A stretch of 64,000 bases of DNA from a virus: positions 1 through 64,000 of the IMG/VR virus record IMGVR_UViG_3300021440_000018; one strand, given 5' to 3'. The notes below the pieces were generated by a model, which was given only the letters and a program-made list of their open reading frames with translations, was not told where the DNA came from and searched no databases. This document shows, piece by piece, positions 24,865-32,187 of this stretch. The translations under genes were made by a program, and so were the position numbers. Every line of letters starts with the position of its first letter. The stretch's first letter is position 1.

Positions 24865-24920
24865 TTGACACTCCCGCAACTTGGGTAGCCACTCGGCTAC
24901 ACTTCCGCCCCCAAGGGGGC
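24865..24920 (+). promoter_or_regulatory. Early promoter region with overlapping hairpins
   Basis: TTGACA at 24865 and a TACACT -10-like hexamer at 24898 lie ahead of the early operon. A GCCACT hexamer 17 nt after TTGACA is a weak alternative -10. Two hairpins, GTAGCC/GGCTAC (24885-24900) and GCCCCC/GGGGGC (24907-24920), overlap or follow the promoter. The GGCTACACT sequence recurs at two other promoters (31503 and 38084). Confidence 0.45.
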
Positions 24921-24977
24921 TTGAAACGGCTCCCCGGCCCAGGCCGGAGACGGGGCCCAACCTCGAAAGGACCTGAG

Positions 24978-25106
24978 ATGACCCCCCACGCCCACGCCCA
25001 CGCCCCCATCGGAGCCCCCGCCGAAATCCAGGCCCAAATCCCCATCGGCGAGGCCACCGAAATCCCCTTCTCCACCTGGCTGATGGCCAAGTTCAAGGGA
25101 GCCTGA
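24978..25106 (+). CDS. Small His/Pro-rich early protein
   Basis: 42 residues, first gene of the rightward early operon. An AAGGA Shine-Dalgarno sequence is 8 nt upstream. The N-terminus has an HAHAHAP stretch, then repeats of QAQIPIGEATEIPF. No domain is recognised. Confidence 0.55.
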   Translation: MTPHAHAHAPIGAPAEIQAQIPIGEATEIPFSTWLMAKFKGA

Positions 25107-25109
25107 CTC

Positions 25110-25250
25110 ATGCTGCGCTTCATCGCCCTGGTCGCCGGCCTGTGCTCGATCGCCGCCGCAACCAACCTCACTACGAGCTTGACCGCGCACGTCGTGCTCA
25201 CGTTCCTGGCCCTCGTGCTCATCCTGGGGCTGGCATTCCCCCGGGAGTGA
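25110..25250 (+). CDS. Small two-helix membrane protein
   Basis: 46 residues starting 3 nt after the previous stop. Two hydrophobic segments are predicted to span the membrane: FIALVAGLCSIAAA and VVLTFLALVLILGLAF. Probably an inner-membrane protein made early in infection. The function is unknown. Confidence 0.55.
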   Translation: MLRFIALVAGLCSIAAATNLTTSLTAHVVLTFLALVLILGLAFPRE

Positions 25251-25396
25251 CACTTTCCGAATTCAGGACCCACCCGAGCAGGGCTTGCAACCGCGAAGCG
25301 GCCGCGAACCCTGTCGAGTGCGCCCATCGGTGCACTGCCCCCGCCCACGGCGAGGGCCCTATTGCGTCCTACAGGACGCGCAACCAAGGAGTACGT

Positions 25397-25489
25397 ATGC
25401 GAACCCTCAACTGGCCATTTATCGCCGTAGCGGCCTTCCTGGCCGCTTTCTGGGCCATCCCCGCTCTCATCTGGATCTGGAGCCTGTGA
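25397..25489 (+). CDS. Single-span membrane micropeptide
   Basis: 30 residues with GGAG upstream of the ATG. Almost the entire length is one hydrophobic segment (FIAVAAFLAAFWAIPALIWI). The 146-nt gap before it contains the hairpin GCGTCCT/AGGACGC. The stop overlaps the next start (TGATG), so the pair is translationally coupled. Confidence 0.5.
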   Translation: MRTLNWPFIAVAAFLAAFWAIPALIWIWSL

Positions 25490-25647
25490 TGGACCACATC
25501 CTCCACGACTTCAACACCCACGGCGCGGAGGCCCTGCGCCACCTGGATTCGGACCTGGGCGCGGATCAGGTCGACGTGTTCATCGCACGGCACGAGTCCA
25601 TCGACGAGATCGAGATCGAGCACACACCCGAGGAGGGCTTGCAATGA
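25489..25647 (+). CDS. Small acidic early protein
   Basis: 52 residues, strongly acidic (DSDLGADQVDVF, DEIEIEHTPEE). The start overlaps the stop of the membrane micropeptide and its own stop overlaps the next gene by ATGA. No domain is recognised. Confidence 0.55.
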   Translation: MDHILHDFNTHGAEALRHLDSDLGADQVDVFIARHESIDEIEIEHTPEEGLQ

Positions 25648-25832
25648 AGCTCAATAGGCGCGAATTCGCAACGATCCGGGCGGCACTGCTCTACTGGCAA
25701 GCCAATGAGCCGTACAAGGACAGCCCCGGGTTCGACCACATCGCCACGGACGGGGGCACTCTCGTGCCCATGTCCGAGTCCGAAATCGACGCTCTTTACG
25801 AGCGGCTCAACTTCTTGGAGTACGAGCAATGA
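25644..25832 (+). CDS. Small early protein, paralogue A
   Basis: 62 residues. MKLNRREFATIRAALLYWQ is alignable with the start of the next gene, and both share a C-terminal helix with an SEIDALYERL or AEIDDLRWQL pattern, so the two are tandem paralogues. Both ends overlap neighbours by ATGA. The function is unknown. Confidence 0.6.
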   Translation: MKLNRREFATIRAALLYWQANEPYKDSPGFDHIATDGGTLVPMSESEIDALYERLNFLEYEQ

Positions 25833-26044
25833 ACCTGAACCTCAGACAACTCGCCACCCTGGTGGCCGCGCTCGACTACTGGAAGCGCGAGGGCCTGATG
25901 TCCAACGGCTACGAGCACGAGACGGCCCGACTCTCGGGCCTGATCGAGCCCCTTGCCCAGGCCGAAATCGACGACCTCAGGTGGCAACTCAGGGAGGCCA
26001 TCGTCGAGAAGGGCACCACCAGTACCCAAACCAAGGAGTCATGA
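25829..26044 (+). CDS. Small early protein, paralogue B
   Basis: 71 residues, paralogue of the preceding gene (MNLNLRQLATLVAALDYWK). It differs by an 8-residue C-terminal extension. The arrangement suggests a recent tandem duplication with divergence. Confidence 0.6.
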   Translation: MNLNLRQLATLVAALDYWKREGLMSNGYEHETARLSGLIEPLAQAEIDDLRWQLREAIVEKGTTSTQTKES

Positions 26045-26262
26045 CCATGAACCTGACCCGATTCGAGGACTACGTGCGCCTCACCGGCCACGCACCGAGC
26101 GAGCCACCCATCACCCTGTGGCGGGTCAACGGGCTTGCCTCAGGCTACCTGTTTCCGTCCCTGATCCAAGCCGTGAAGGCCCGCTTGATCCACTTCCGCG
26201 ACGACACCCCCGCCCAGGCCCAGGCCCGCATCAGCGTCGCCAACTACGTGAAGGAACCCTGA
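26041..26262 (+). CDS. Small early protein
   Basis: 73 residues starting MTMNLTRFEDYVRLTGHAP. The start overlaps the preceding stop as ATGA. Segments ITLWRVNGLASGYLFPSL and AVKARLIHFRDD suggest a small alpha/beta fold. No family is recognised. Confidence 0.55.
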   Translation: MTMNLTRFEDYVRLTGHAPSEPPITLWRVNGLASGYLFPSLIQAVKARLIHFRDDTPAQAQARISVANYVKEP

Positions 26263-26264
26263 CC

Positions 26265-26525
26265 ATGCACACACTCGCCCTCGCCGTCATCACCGACGGC
26301 GCCAGCTACGCCAAGCGGCTGGCAATCGCATTCGAGAACGATCCTCAATTGAGGCTCGCCGAGATTCACAAGATCGTGCACGTGCAAGCGTCGATCGACA
26401 ACTACACCCTGGCGGACTGCTCGTGGACCCGCGAGGACGTGCAGCAAGCCACGCTCGATGTGGCCTGGTACATGGCGACGCACCGCGCCGAGTTGGAGCG
26501 GGACTCGAAGCTCGCCGTGAAGTGA
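26265..26525 (+). CDS. Small early protein
   Basis: 86 residues, helical: LALAVITDGASYAKRLAIAF, then a central segment EDVQQATLDVAWYMATH. It begins 2 nt after the previous stop and ends just before an intergenic Shine-Dalgarno cassette. Unknown function. Confidence 0.55.
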   Translation: MHTLALAVITDGASYAKRLAIAFENDPQLRLAEIHKIVHVQASIDNYTLADCSWTREDVQQATLDVAWYMATHRAELERDSKLAVK

Positions 26526-26550
26526 CACAACTGAACAAGGAGAACTTGAG

Positions 26551-26745
26551 ATGCAGATCGAATTCATTCGCGGCCAAGTGGAGCCCGAGATCGTGCCCAA
26601 GGACGGCTGCCCTTGGAACCTCTACGGTCCCATGCAATCCGTGCGTGCGTACAAGGTCGGGTACGGGGAGGTGGTGCTCTACGGGGACTACTACCCGTTT
26701 CACGAGGACTTCGACGCCTATCGCGTCTCGCTGATCGGAGCTTGA
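26551..26745 (+). CDS. Small early protein
   Basis: 64 residues, beta-rich: IRGQVEPEIVPKDGCPWNLY and GEVVLYGDYYPFHEDFD. Translation starts after the repeated AAGGAGAACTTGAG leader. Unknown function. Confidence 0.55.
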   Translation: MQIEFIRGQVEPEIVPKDGCPWNLYGPMQSVRAYKVGYGEVVLYGDYYPFHEDFDAYRVSLIGA

Positions 26746-26746
26746 G

Positions 26747-26935
26747 ATGAACAAGAACACCGCCCAGGCCCAGGACCTCACCTACTACAGATTGTCGGGT
26801 GTGGACCATGACGGCAAACCCTTCGTCCGTACCTCCACCAACCTGGCCTATCTGCGCTGCATCAATGCGTGGAAGGCGCGCATGTACATGGTCAAGGACG
26901 GCAAGCCCCGCTTGATGTGGGCGATTCACAACTGA
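26747..26935 (+). CDS. Small early protein
   Basis: 62 residues starting one nucleotide after the previous stop. The sequence TYYRLSGVDHDGKPFVRTST and INAWKARMYMVKDGKPR indicates a small beta-alpha protein. Unknown function. Confidence 0.55.
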   Translation: MNKNTAQAQDLTYYRLSGVDHDGKPFVRTSTNLAYLRCINAWKARMYMVKDGKPRLMWAIHN

Positions 26936-26948
26936 AAGGAGAACTGAG

Positions 26949-27185
26949 ATGCACATCGAAATCATCGGCAACCCCGACGGGGAGCGCGAGGCATTCATGC
27001 AGGCGATGGCGCGGCTGCTGCGCTGGGGCGACCCCAACCTGAGGGCTCGCGTCATGTGCTCCGAGCGCAACGAGAGCGGGTGGCTGGAGTGGCTCATCTG
27101 GATCGGCAACGCCGAGGGCCAGCACCGCATCACCATCGGCATGATCCAGCGCTCGCCGGATGCCGAGTTCGAGTTCCATTCGTAG
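26949..27185 (+). CDS. Small early protein
   Basis: 78 residues, preceded by the conserved AAGGAGAACTGAG start cassette. N-terminal strand and helix (IGNPDGEREAFMQAMARLLR), then SGWLEWLIWIGNAEGQHRIT. Unknown function. Confidence 0.55.
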   Translation: MHIEIIGNPDGEREAFMQAMARLLRWGDPNLRARVMCSERNESGWLEWLIWIGNAEGQHRITIGMIQRSPDAEFEFHS

Positions 27186-27194
27186 GAGGTCACC

Positions 27195-27455
27195 ATGCAC
27201 GCGGTGAAACCAGGCTTTGTGTACGCCATCGTCACTCTGACCGTGGCCATCCCCTTAAGTAAGGCCGAACCCGGGGAGGTCCCGACCTATTCCAGCTACG
27301 ACGATGCCCGAGCCTGCGACGGCATCAACGACTTCCTCAACGGCCAGATCATGGAGCATGGGTCCGAAGCCCTGATCCATGACTGGGCCATCGAGAACAT
27401 TGACTTCAGGGTCTCACGTCAAGACCCCCAAGAAGGGGAACTGGTCAGAACTTGA
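27195..27455 (+). CDS. Small early protein
   Basis: 86 residues; a GGAGG Shine-Dalgarno sequence is upstream. The first 20 residues (AVKPGFVYAIVTLTVAIPLS) are moderately hydrophobic, but this looks like a beta strand pair more than a signal peptide. The acidic C-terminal half has a DWAIENIDFRV segment. Unknown function. Confidence 0.5.
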   Translation: MHAVKPGFVYAIVTLTVAIPLSKAEPGEVPTYSSYDDARACDGINDFLNGQIMEHGSEALIHDWAIENIDFRVSRQDPQEGELVRT

Positions 27456-27479
27456 ACCCCAACTGAAAGGAGAACTGAG

Positions 27480-27794
27480 ATGGCAAAGCTGGCACTGTGC
27501 CCGCGCTGCTGCGGGATACCGGACTTCGACGAGGACGGCCGAGCATTCACCTGCTACTTCTGTTGCGACACCGGGACGGTCGACAAGTGGGTGGCGGATA
27601 GTCATGCACGGGATGCGGCCTGGCATTACTACGTGGAGTGTGAGCGTCGAATCGCGGAACGCGCCGCACTTGGAGTGCCGGCCGGCTACGGCTACTACTT
27701 CGACGACTACGACGGCACGCTGGTGCTGGTGCCGCCGCAGGGTCGGAACGTAGCCCTACCTCTGCACTGCATCGACAACGACATCCCCTTCTAA
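27480..27794 (+). CDS. Small zinc-ribbon protein
   Basis: 104 residues. Two Cys pairs (CPRCCG near residue 8 and CYFCCDTG near residue 29) form a probable zinc ribbon. The rest contains a helix (HARDAAWHYYVECERRIAE) and beta strands. It starts after the repeated AAGGAGAACTGAG leader. The specific role is unknown. Confidence 0.6.
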   Translation: MAKLALCPRCCGIPDFDEDGRAFTCYFCCDTGTVDKWVADSHARDAAWHYYVECERRIAERAALGVPAGYGYYFDDYDGTLVLVPPQGRNVALPLHCIDNDIPF

Positions 27795-27809
27795 ACAAGG
27801 AGAACTGAA

Positions 27810-28160
27810 ATGAACAACACCAGCACGGCCGACAGGCTACGCGCTTTCCTCGCGGATGAAGCGAACGTGACCATGCGCGGCCCTTCTGTGTTTGACATGG
27901 GAAACGGGTTCCGAGACACGGTAATGCGCCGCCACTTCCAGTGCTCCAACGGGATCACCGTGAGCATTCAGCAGGGTGCTACGCACTACTGCAACAAGAT
28001 CGAGAACACATTCGAGATGTGGAACTGCCCGCACCTCCCGATGCTGCAGCCCTACGGGAGCGGGGAGGACGGCCCGTACGCCCACGTCCCCTTCGACGTG
28101 GTGGTGCAGTACATCGACGCGATCGAGTCCGATCCGAACTTCAACCGGAAGGAGAACTGA
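27810..28160 (+). CDS. Early protein of unknown function
   Basis: 116 residues, beta-rich, with FDMGNGFRDTVMRRHFQCSN and a central MWNCPHLPMLQPYG. Its C-terminal segment (VVQYIDAIESDPNFN) is helical. Translation begins after the conserved AAGGAGAACTGAA cassette. Confidence 0.55.
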   Translation: MNNTSTADRLRAFLADEANVTMRGPSVFDMGNGFRDTVMRRHFQCSNGITVSIQQGATHYCNKIENTFEMWNCPHLPMLQPYGSGEDGPYAHVPFDVVVQYIDAIESDPNFNRKEN

Positions 28161-28161
28161 G

Positions 28162-28401
28162 ATGAAAGACACCGGAGGCTTGATCTTCCCCTGGCAGATG
28201 CAGCAGGGCTACTTCCTCGACCCGAGGACGAATCAGAACGAGCCGTACTACGTGCCGGTCCCCGGGTCCCTGACCCTGCGCGGGTACTTCGCGGGACTTG
28301 TGATGCCGTATCTCGTGCCCGTGCACAACGCGGACGGCGCTGCGCGTCACGCCGTTGCCTACGCCGACGCCCTCATCGAAGAACTGAAGAAGGGGGGCTA
28401 A
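28162..28401 (+). CDS. Early protein of unknown function
   Basis: 79 residues starting one nucleotide after the previous stop, again with AAGGAGAACTGAG upstream. The central LTLRGYFAGLVMPYLVPVHN and a C-terminal helix (VAYADALIEELKK) are the main features. Unknown function. Confidence 0.55.
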   Translation: MKDTGGLIFPWQMQQGYFLDPRTNQNEPYYVPVPGSLTLRGYFAGLVMPYLVPVHNADGAARHAVAYADALIEELKKGG

Positions 28402-28429
28402 CCCCTATTCAATTCCGAATCACTCACAT

Positions 28430-28456
28430 TGACACTTTCACACAAGGAGAACCGAC
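28430..28456 (+). repeat. Intergenic translation-start cassette, copy 1
   Basis: TGACACTTTCACACAAGGAG followed by AAC and a short spacer precedes the ATG of the 190-aa gene. Near-identical copies lie at 29829 and 33590. It carries the Shine-Dalgarno sequence. The TTGACA at its left end could also act as a -35 hexamer. Confidence 0.65.
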
Positions 28457-29029
28457 ATGGCTAACACCAACCCCACCACGGGCATCCGCTACGGCGTGAT
28501 CGCCATGAACTCCATCGACCCCGACGTGGCCAACGAACTCTGGTATGGGCCGGGCGCGGTCGACATGAGCTACGAAAACGCCTGTGCCGAGGCGCGCAAG
28601 GAGGCGGCGCGGGAGTTCGACAACCTGCTTGAATCGGCCGAGGTCGCGGCATACGAGATCGACCCCGGCATGAGCGACAGCGAGCGCGAAGCCTTCATCG
28701 AGCGCTGGTTCGAGGAGGCCGGCGAATTCCACGACCAGGAGGCATTCGTCGATGCGCGCGTCGACTACTTCGGGGATCAATGCCAGATCGACGAGCCCGT
28801 GATCGAGGGCAAGTACGAGGGCATCGACTACATGATCGACTGGCTCGGAGGTGCGCCCCTGCTGTGGGTGTTCGAGGGTCCGATCGGGTGGGCGAACGAA
28901 CTGTGTTCGCCCTGCGTGCCCAACGCCGCGAACCTGGACGGAGGGTTCGGCACGGGTGAAGTTGCGGATGACTGCCGGGTGTACCCCTGCTACGTCATCC
29001 CGCGTGACTGGCTTGCGAAGGAGGTGTGA
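28457..29029 (+). CDS. Conserved phage protein of unknown function
   Basis: 190 residues, strongly acidic. Its body matches a protein seen in many unrelated phages: YGVIAMNSIDPDVANELWYG at the start, an all-helical middle, then IEGKYEGIDYMIDWLGGAPL and a Cys-bearing NELCSPCVPNAANLDGG. The wide spread suggests a general early function, but none is known to me. Confidence 0.65.
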   Translation: MANTNPTTGIRYGVIAMNSIDPDVANELWYGPGAVDMSYENACAEARKEAAREFDNLLESAEVAAYEIDPGMSDSEREAFIERWFEEAGEFHDQEAFVDARVDYFGDQCQIDEPVIEGKYEGIDYMIDWLGGAPLLWVFEGPIGWANELCSPCVPNAANLDGGFGTGEVADDCRVYPCYVIPRDWLAKEV

Positions 29030-29030
29030 G

Positions 29031-29582
29031 ATGGACGCGCTGACCCCCTGGCAGCACCCAAGCCACTACGCCGGCTTCAGCCCCGACGGGGACTACCTCA
29101 TGCTCGCCCAGCACCGCGAATCCGACGCCCTGGACCGCAGCAACTACACCTGCGCGTTCAAGGCCCTGCGCAAGGCATGTGAGGGCTTGGCCGATGCACC
29201 GGAGGAGCCGCTGTACGACGCGTTCCCCGGCCGAGATGGATGCCTGAGTCCGAGGTCGAGCGGATGGGTCTACGACTTCCGTGCGAGTCACCCTCTCGTG
29301 GGCTGGATCGAGTACCTGCTGGTGCGCAAGGACGCACCCGAGAAGGTCCTCGCCCTCGCCCAGGCCCTCGCCGATCGCATCGAGGACTACCCCATCCTCG
29401 ACGAGGACCACTACAGCGAACTCGAATGGGGCGAGGTCGCGCAATTCTGGTCTGACTCCAGCGTCAGGGATCGACTGGAATTCATACGCTCATCGGGATC
29501 CACAGTCTCGATGTTCGCCGCCCGTCGCGCGGACTTCCCGCAGGACGACGACGGGAGACTCTTCGACTACCTGCGGGATTGA
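29031..29582 (+). CDS. Early protein of unknown function
   Basis: 183 residues from ATG 29031, one base after the previous stop, with GGAGG upstream. Helical body (KVLALAQALADRIEDYPILD) and an acidic C-terminus (FPQDDDGRLFDYLRD). Its stop is the TGA that opens a TGACACTTT intergenic motif. Confidence 0.6.
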   Translation: MDALTPWQHPSHYAGFSPDGDYLMLAQHRESDALDRSNYTCAFKALRKACEGLADAPEEPLYDAFPGRDGCLSPRSSGWVYDFRASHPLVGWIEYLLVRKDAPEKVLALAQALADRIEDYPILDEDHYSELEWGEVAQFWSDSSVRDRLEFIRSSGSTVSMFAARRADFPQDDDGRLFDYLRD

Positions 29583-29600
29583 CACTTTGAAAGGATGAGC

Positions 29601-29825
29601 ATGTACAACGGGCACAAGGACTGGAACCACTGGAACGTGAGCCTGTGGATCAACAACGACGAGGGCTTGTACCTCACGGCCCGCGACTTCGTTCGCACTT
29701 CCAAGAACAAGACTGAAGCCGCGGTTCGCATGGTCGACTTCATGGCCTCCTTCAATGGAGGGAAGACACCGGACGGCGCTCTCTACAACGTGCCGTCTGT
29801 CCGGGCTGCGATGGTCGATATGTAG
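29601..29825 (+). CDS. Small conserved phage protein (NxWNVxLWI type)
   Basis: The second of two in-frame ATGs (29601) is chosen because AAAGG is correctly spaced from it. 74 residues start MYNGHKDWNHWNVSLWINND, a pattern widespread in phage early regions (a DUF7249-like family, from memory). It may bind a host factor. No function is established here. Confidence 0.65.
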   Translation: MYNGHKDWNHWNVSLWINNDEGLYLTARDFVRTSKNKTEAAVRMVDFMASFNGGKTPDGALYNVPSVRAAMVDM

Positions 29826-29828
29826 GTC

Positions 29829-29855
29829 TGACACTTTCACACAAGGAGTATTCAC
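29829..29855 (+). repeat. Intergenic translation-start cassette, copy 2
   Basis: The sequence TGACACTTTCACACAAGGAG occurs again, here 3 nt after the stop of the preceding gene and 7 nt before the ATG of the 466-aa gene. Confidence 0.65.
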
Positions 29856-31256
29856 ATGGAAGGCGCACAAGAGTTGTTCAACAAGGTTGCCGAGGAACTC
29901 GGCAAGGAACTCGACTGGCATCTGGATCTGCAGGAGCGGTTCGAGCCGCACCCGGCTGTCCTGCTTGCCGTCGAGAAGTTCACGTGCAGTTGCATCAACA
30001 GGTTGGTCCGCGAGTGGCCGCACCAGGCCGAGATGGATCGCGCTCGCCTGGCCTACACCCAGGGCGACGAGAAGGGTCGGCGCAACCTGCAGACCGTCAC
30101 GACCCTGGGCCGCTACCTGACCCGCCACTTCCCCGAGATGCCTCAGACCGAGATCACGGGCGCAGTGCAGCGATACACCGCCACGGGTTGCCGCATCGTC
30201 AGGACCATCGAGGAGATCGTGGGTGCGGTTCAGAACGGGCCAGGTTCGTGCATGCAGTTCGACGACGACGACGAACTGATTAGAACCGGGGGGCACCACC
30301 CCTACGAGTGCTACGACCCGGACCTGGGCTGGGCTTGCGCCATCCGGGTCGACGAAGGTGGGCAGATCAACGCACGAGCCCTCGTCTACGAACAGGACGG
30401 GCACAAGTGCTTCGTCCGCAGCTACCAGCGCTGCTCGGGCTATTCCGGGCCCGATCCTGAATTGGTGGCGTGGTTGGAGGGGCAGGGCTACACGCACGAG
30501 AGCGCATGGCCGGATGGAACGAAGCTGGCCCGCATTGAAGTCGACCGGGGTCTCGTCGCACCATACATCGACGGCGGGAGACAGTGCCTGGACGACGACG
30601 GGGATAGCCTCGTGATTCGTCTACGCGGCAGGTACCACGCGACGAATACGAGCGGCCTCCTTGAGAACTGCAACTACGAGGAGTGCGAGTGCTGCGGTCA
30701 AGGATTCTACGAAGACGACATGACCTGGGTGGGTAGACACGAGGACACCCGTGTCTGTCAAGGGTGCCTGGATGGGTGCTACATCTATGTCGAGGCATCA
30801 AGAGGCGCCGAATACTACGTGCTTAGCGACGATGCGATCGAGATCAGCGGGACCTACTACGACAGGGACAACCTGCCCAGTTGCATCGTCGAGTTGCACG
30901 ACGGCGACTATGCCCACGAGGACGACGTGGTGCGCTGTGAGACCGACGACGAGTATTACCTGAGCAACGACGACGACCTGGTCTGGGTCTATGGTGATGC
31001 CTACCTGTACGGCGACGACACCATCGTCGAGTTGAAGTCGGGGGAGTACGTGCTGAGAGAGGACGCGTGGCAGTGCTACGAGACGGAGGATTGGTACTCC
31101 TACTCCGATGTCAGTCCGGTCGAGGTCGACGGTCACGAGTACCACCCCGACCACGCCCCGGAAACCGAAGAGGACTACGACAAGCCCGAGGGCTCGATCC
31201 CCAACGAGCTTCAGCAGCCCCTGCCCTTGACAGTATCGGAGGCTGAGACGGTATGA
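29856..31256 (+). CDS. Large early protein with a zinc motif and acidic Tyr/Asp-rich repeats
   Basis: 466 residues. The N-terminal third is helical. Around residue 270 lies a zinc-binding motif, EECECCGQGFYEDDMTWVGR, with a second Cys pair in VCQGC. The final 180 residues are strongly acidic with repeated short strands (YVLSDDAIEISGTYYDRDN, YYLSNDDDLVWVYGDAYLYG), reminiscent of small beta repeats. Related phage proteins are annotated only as hypothetical. Acidity and repeats would be consistent with DNA mimicry or protein binding, but that is speculation. Confidence 0.6.
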   Translation: MEGAQELFNKVAEELGKELDWHLDLQERFEPHPAVLLAVEKFTCSCINRLVREWPHQAEMDRARLAYTQGDEKGRRNLQTVTTLGRYLTRHFPEMPQTEITGAVQRYTATGCRIVRTIEEIVGAVQNGPGSCMQFDDDDELIRTGGHHPYECYDPDLGWACAIRVDEGGQINARALVYEQDGHKCFVRSYQRCSGYSGPDPELVAWLEGQGYTHESAWPDGTKLARIEVDRGLVAPYIDGGRQCLDDDGDSLVIRLRGRYHATNTSGLLENCNYEECECCGQGFYEDDMTWVGRHEDTRVCQGCLDGCYIYVEASRGAEYYVLSDDAIEISGTYYDRDNLPSCIVELHDGDYAHEDDVVRCETDDEYYLSNDDDLVWVYGDAYLYGDDTIVELKSGEYVLREDAWQCYETEDWYSYSDVSPVEVDGHEYHPDHAPETEEDYDKPEGSIPNELQQPLPLTVSEAETV

Positions 31257-31486
31257 ACTTCGACATCAACACCCCGGAAGGCATGGCCTACGCCAAGCGT
31301 TGGACTCTGGGCATGTTGTCCATGATCCGCGACGGCGGCGCATGGGCGGTCCCCCGCAACGCATCGGTCTACATCGTGGACCACAAGGCCAAGACGCTGA
31401 CCCGATCGGGGATGAAACCCGACCCGTCCATCAACAAGGTTGCCGCTGCCATTGGATGGCGCGTCATCGAGCGCAACTCGCAATGA
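31253..31486 (+). CDS. Small early protein
   Basis: 77 residues. The ATG overlaps the stop of the previous gene as ATGA. Contains GMAYAKRWTLGMLSMIRDGG and VYIVDHKAKTLTRSGM. It is the last gene before the low-GC island that carries the homing endonuclease. Unknown function. Confidence 0.6.
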   Translation: MNFDINTPEGMAYAKRWTLGMLSMIRDGGAWAVPRNASVYIVDHKAKTLTRSGMKPDPSINKVAAAIGWRVIERNSQ

Positions 31487-31511
31487 CGTTTATTCACGTT
31501 AGGGCTACACT
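31483..31511 (+). promoter_or_regulatory. Promoter-like sequence before the HNH endonuclease gene
   Basis: ATGACG, 17 nt, TACACT. The GGGCTACACT -10 context is shared with the promoter before the MazG gene (38084-38092). Confidence 0.45.
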
Positions 31512-31542
31512 GTATACCCACACGTGTATAAAGTGAGGCAGC

Positions 31543-32187
31543 ATGGCTAGGATTAAGGATGAGACGGGGAAGCGATTCGGGTCCCTCGTAGTGGTTGGTG
31601 CCGGCCCGATGGCCCGTAATCTTAGGCATTGGGTGTGTCTGTGTGACTGCGGATGGACCACTGCACCAATTTCAGGGGCGGCTTTACGCTCCGGGAATAC
31701 TAGGTCCTGCGGGTGTCTGAAGAGGACGAATAACGCGGCTAGGACCCACGGGATGACAGGGCATCCCGCTCTGGAGTCCTATAAAGGGGCTAAACGCAGA
31801 TGTCTAAGCCCGAGGTGCCACTCGTACCCCTTTTACGGCGGGCGTGGTATTAAGTTTCTGCTGCCCGCGTTCAGCGAATTTTGGTTTGTGCTGGGCTCTG
31901 CGTGGTTTCCGGGGGCTACCCTGGAGAGAGTAAACAACGAGGGGCATTACGAGATCGGCAATATCCGATGGGCCACACGCGCGGAGCAGTGCTTGAACAC
32001 CAGAAACAGCGTGCTGTTAACCCACGGCGGAAAAACACAAAACCTATCCACCTGGGCCGCTGAACTCGGGATCAACCCCGGGAGTCTGAGTGAGAGGGTT
32101 AAGAAGTGGGGGGTGGACCGGGCGCTATCCACGCCCAAGAAAGTACGTTTGTTTGACTTATCTACACACAAGGAACCTTCAACATGA
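31543..32187 (+). CDS. HNH/AP2-type homing endonuclease
   Basis: 214 residues of lower GC than its neighbours. The N-terminus (KRFGSLVVVG) and the Cys-rich VCLCDCGWTT and RSCGCL belong to the phage HNH/AP2 family, followed by the AP2-like body with SYKGAKRRCLSPRCHSYPFY and GGRGIK, and the EIGNIRWATRAEQCLNTRNS segment. The C-terminal tail looks HTH-like (LSTWAAELGINPGSLSERVK). It overlaps the peptidase gene start by ATGA and appears inserted into an operon. Confidence 0.75.
   Translation: MARIKDETGKRFGSLVVVGAGPMARNLRHWVCLCDCGWTTAPISGAALRSGNTRSCGCLKRTNNAARTHGMTGHPALESYKGAKRRCLSPRCHSYPFYGGRGIKFLLPAFSEFWFVLGSAWFPGATLERVNNEGHYEIGNIRWATRAEQCLNTRNSVLLTHGGKTQNLSTWAAELGINPGSLSERVKKWGVDRALSTPKKVRLFDLSTHKEPST

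Noticed and set aside
24647-25387. 246-codon minus-strand frame over iterons and early genes
   Set aside because: It crosses the inverted repeat, iterons and start of the early operon, lacks a ribosome site and has no protein-like pattern.
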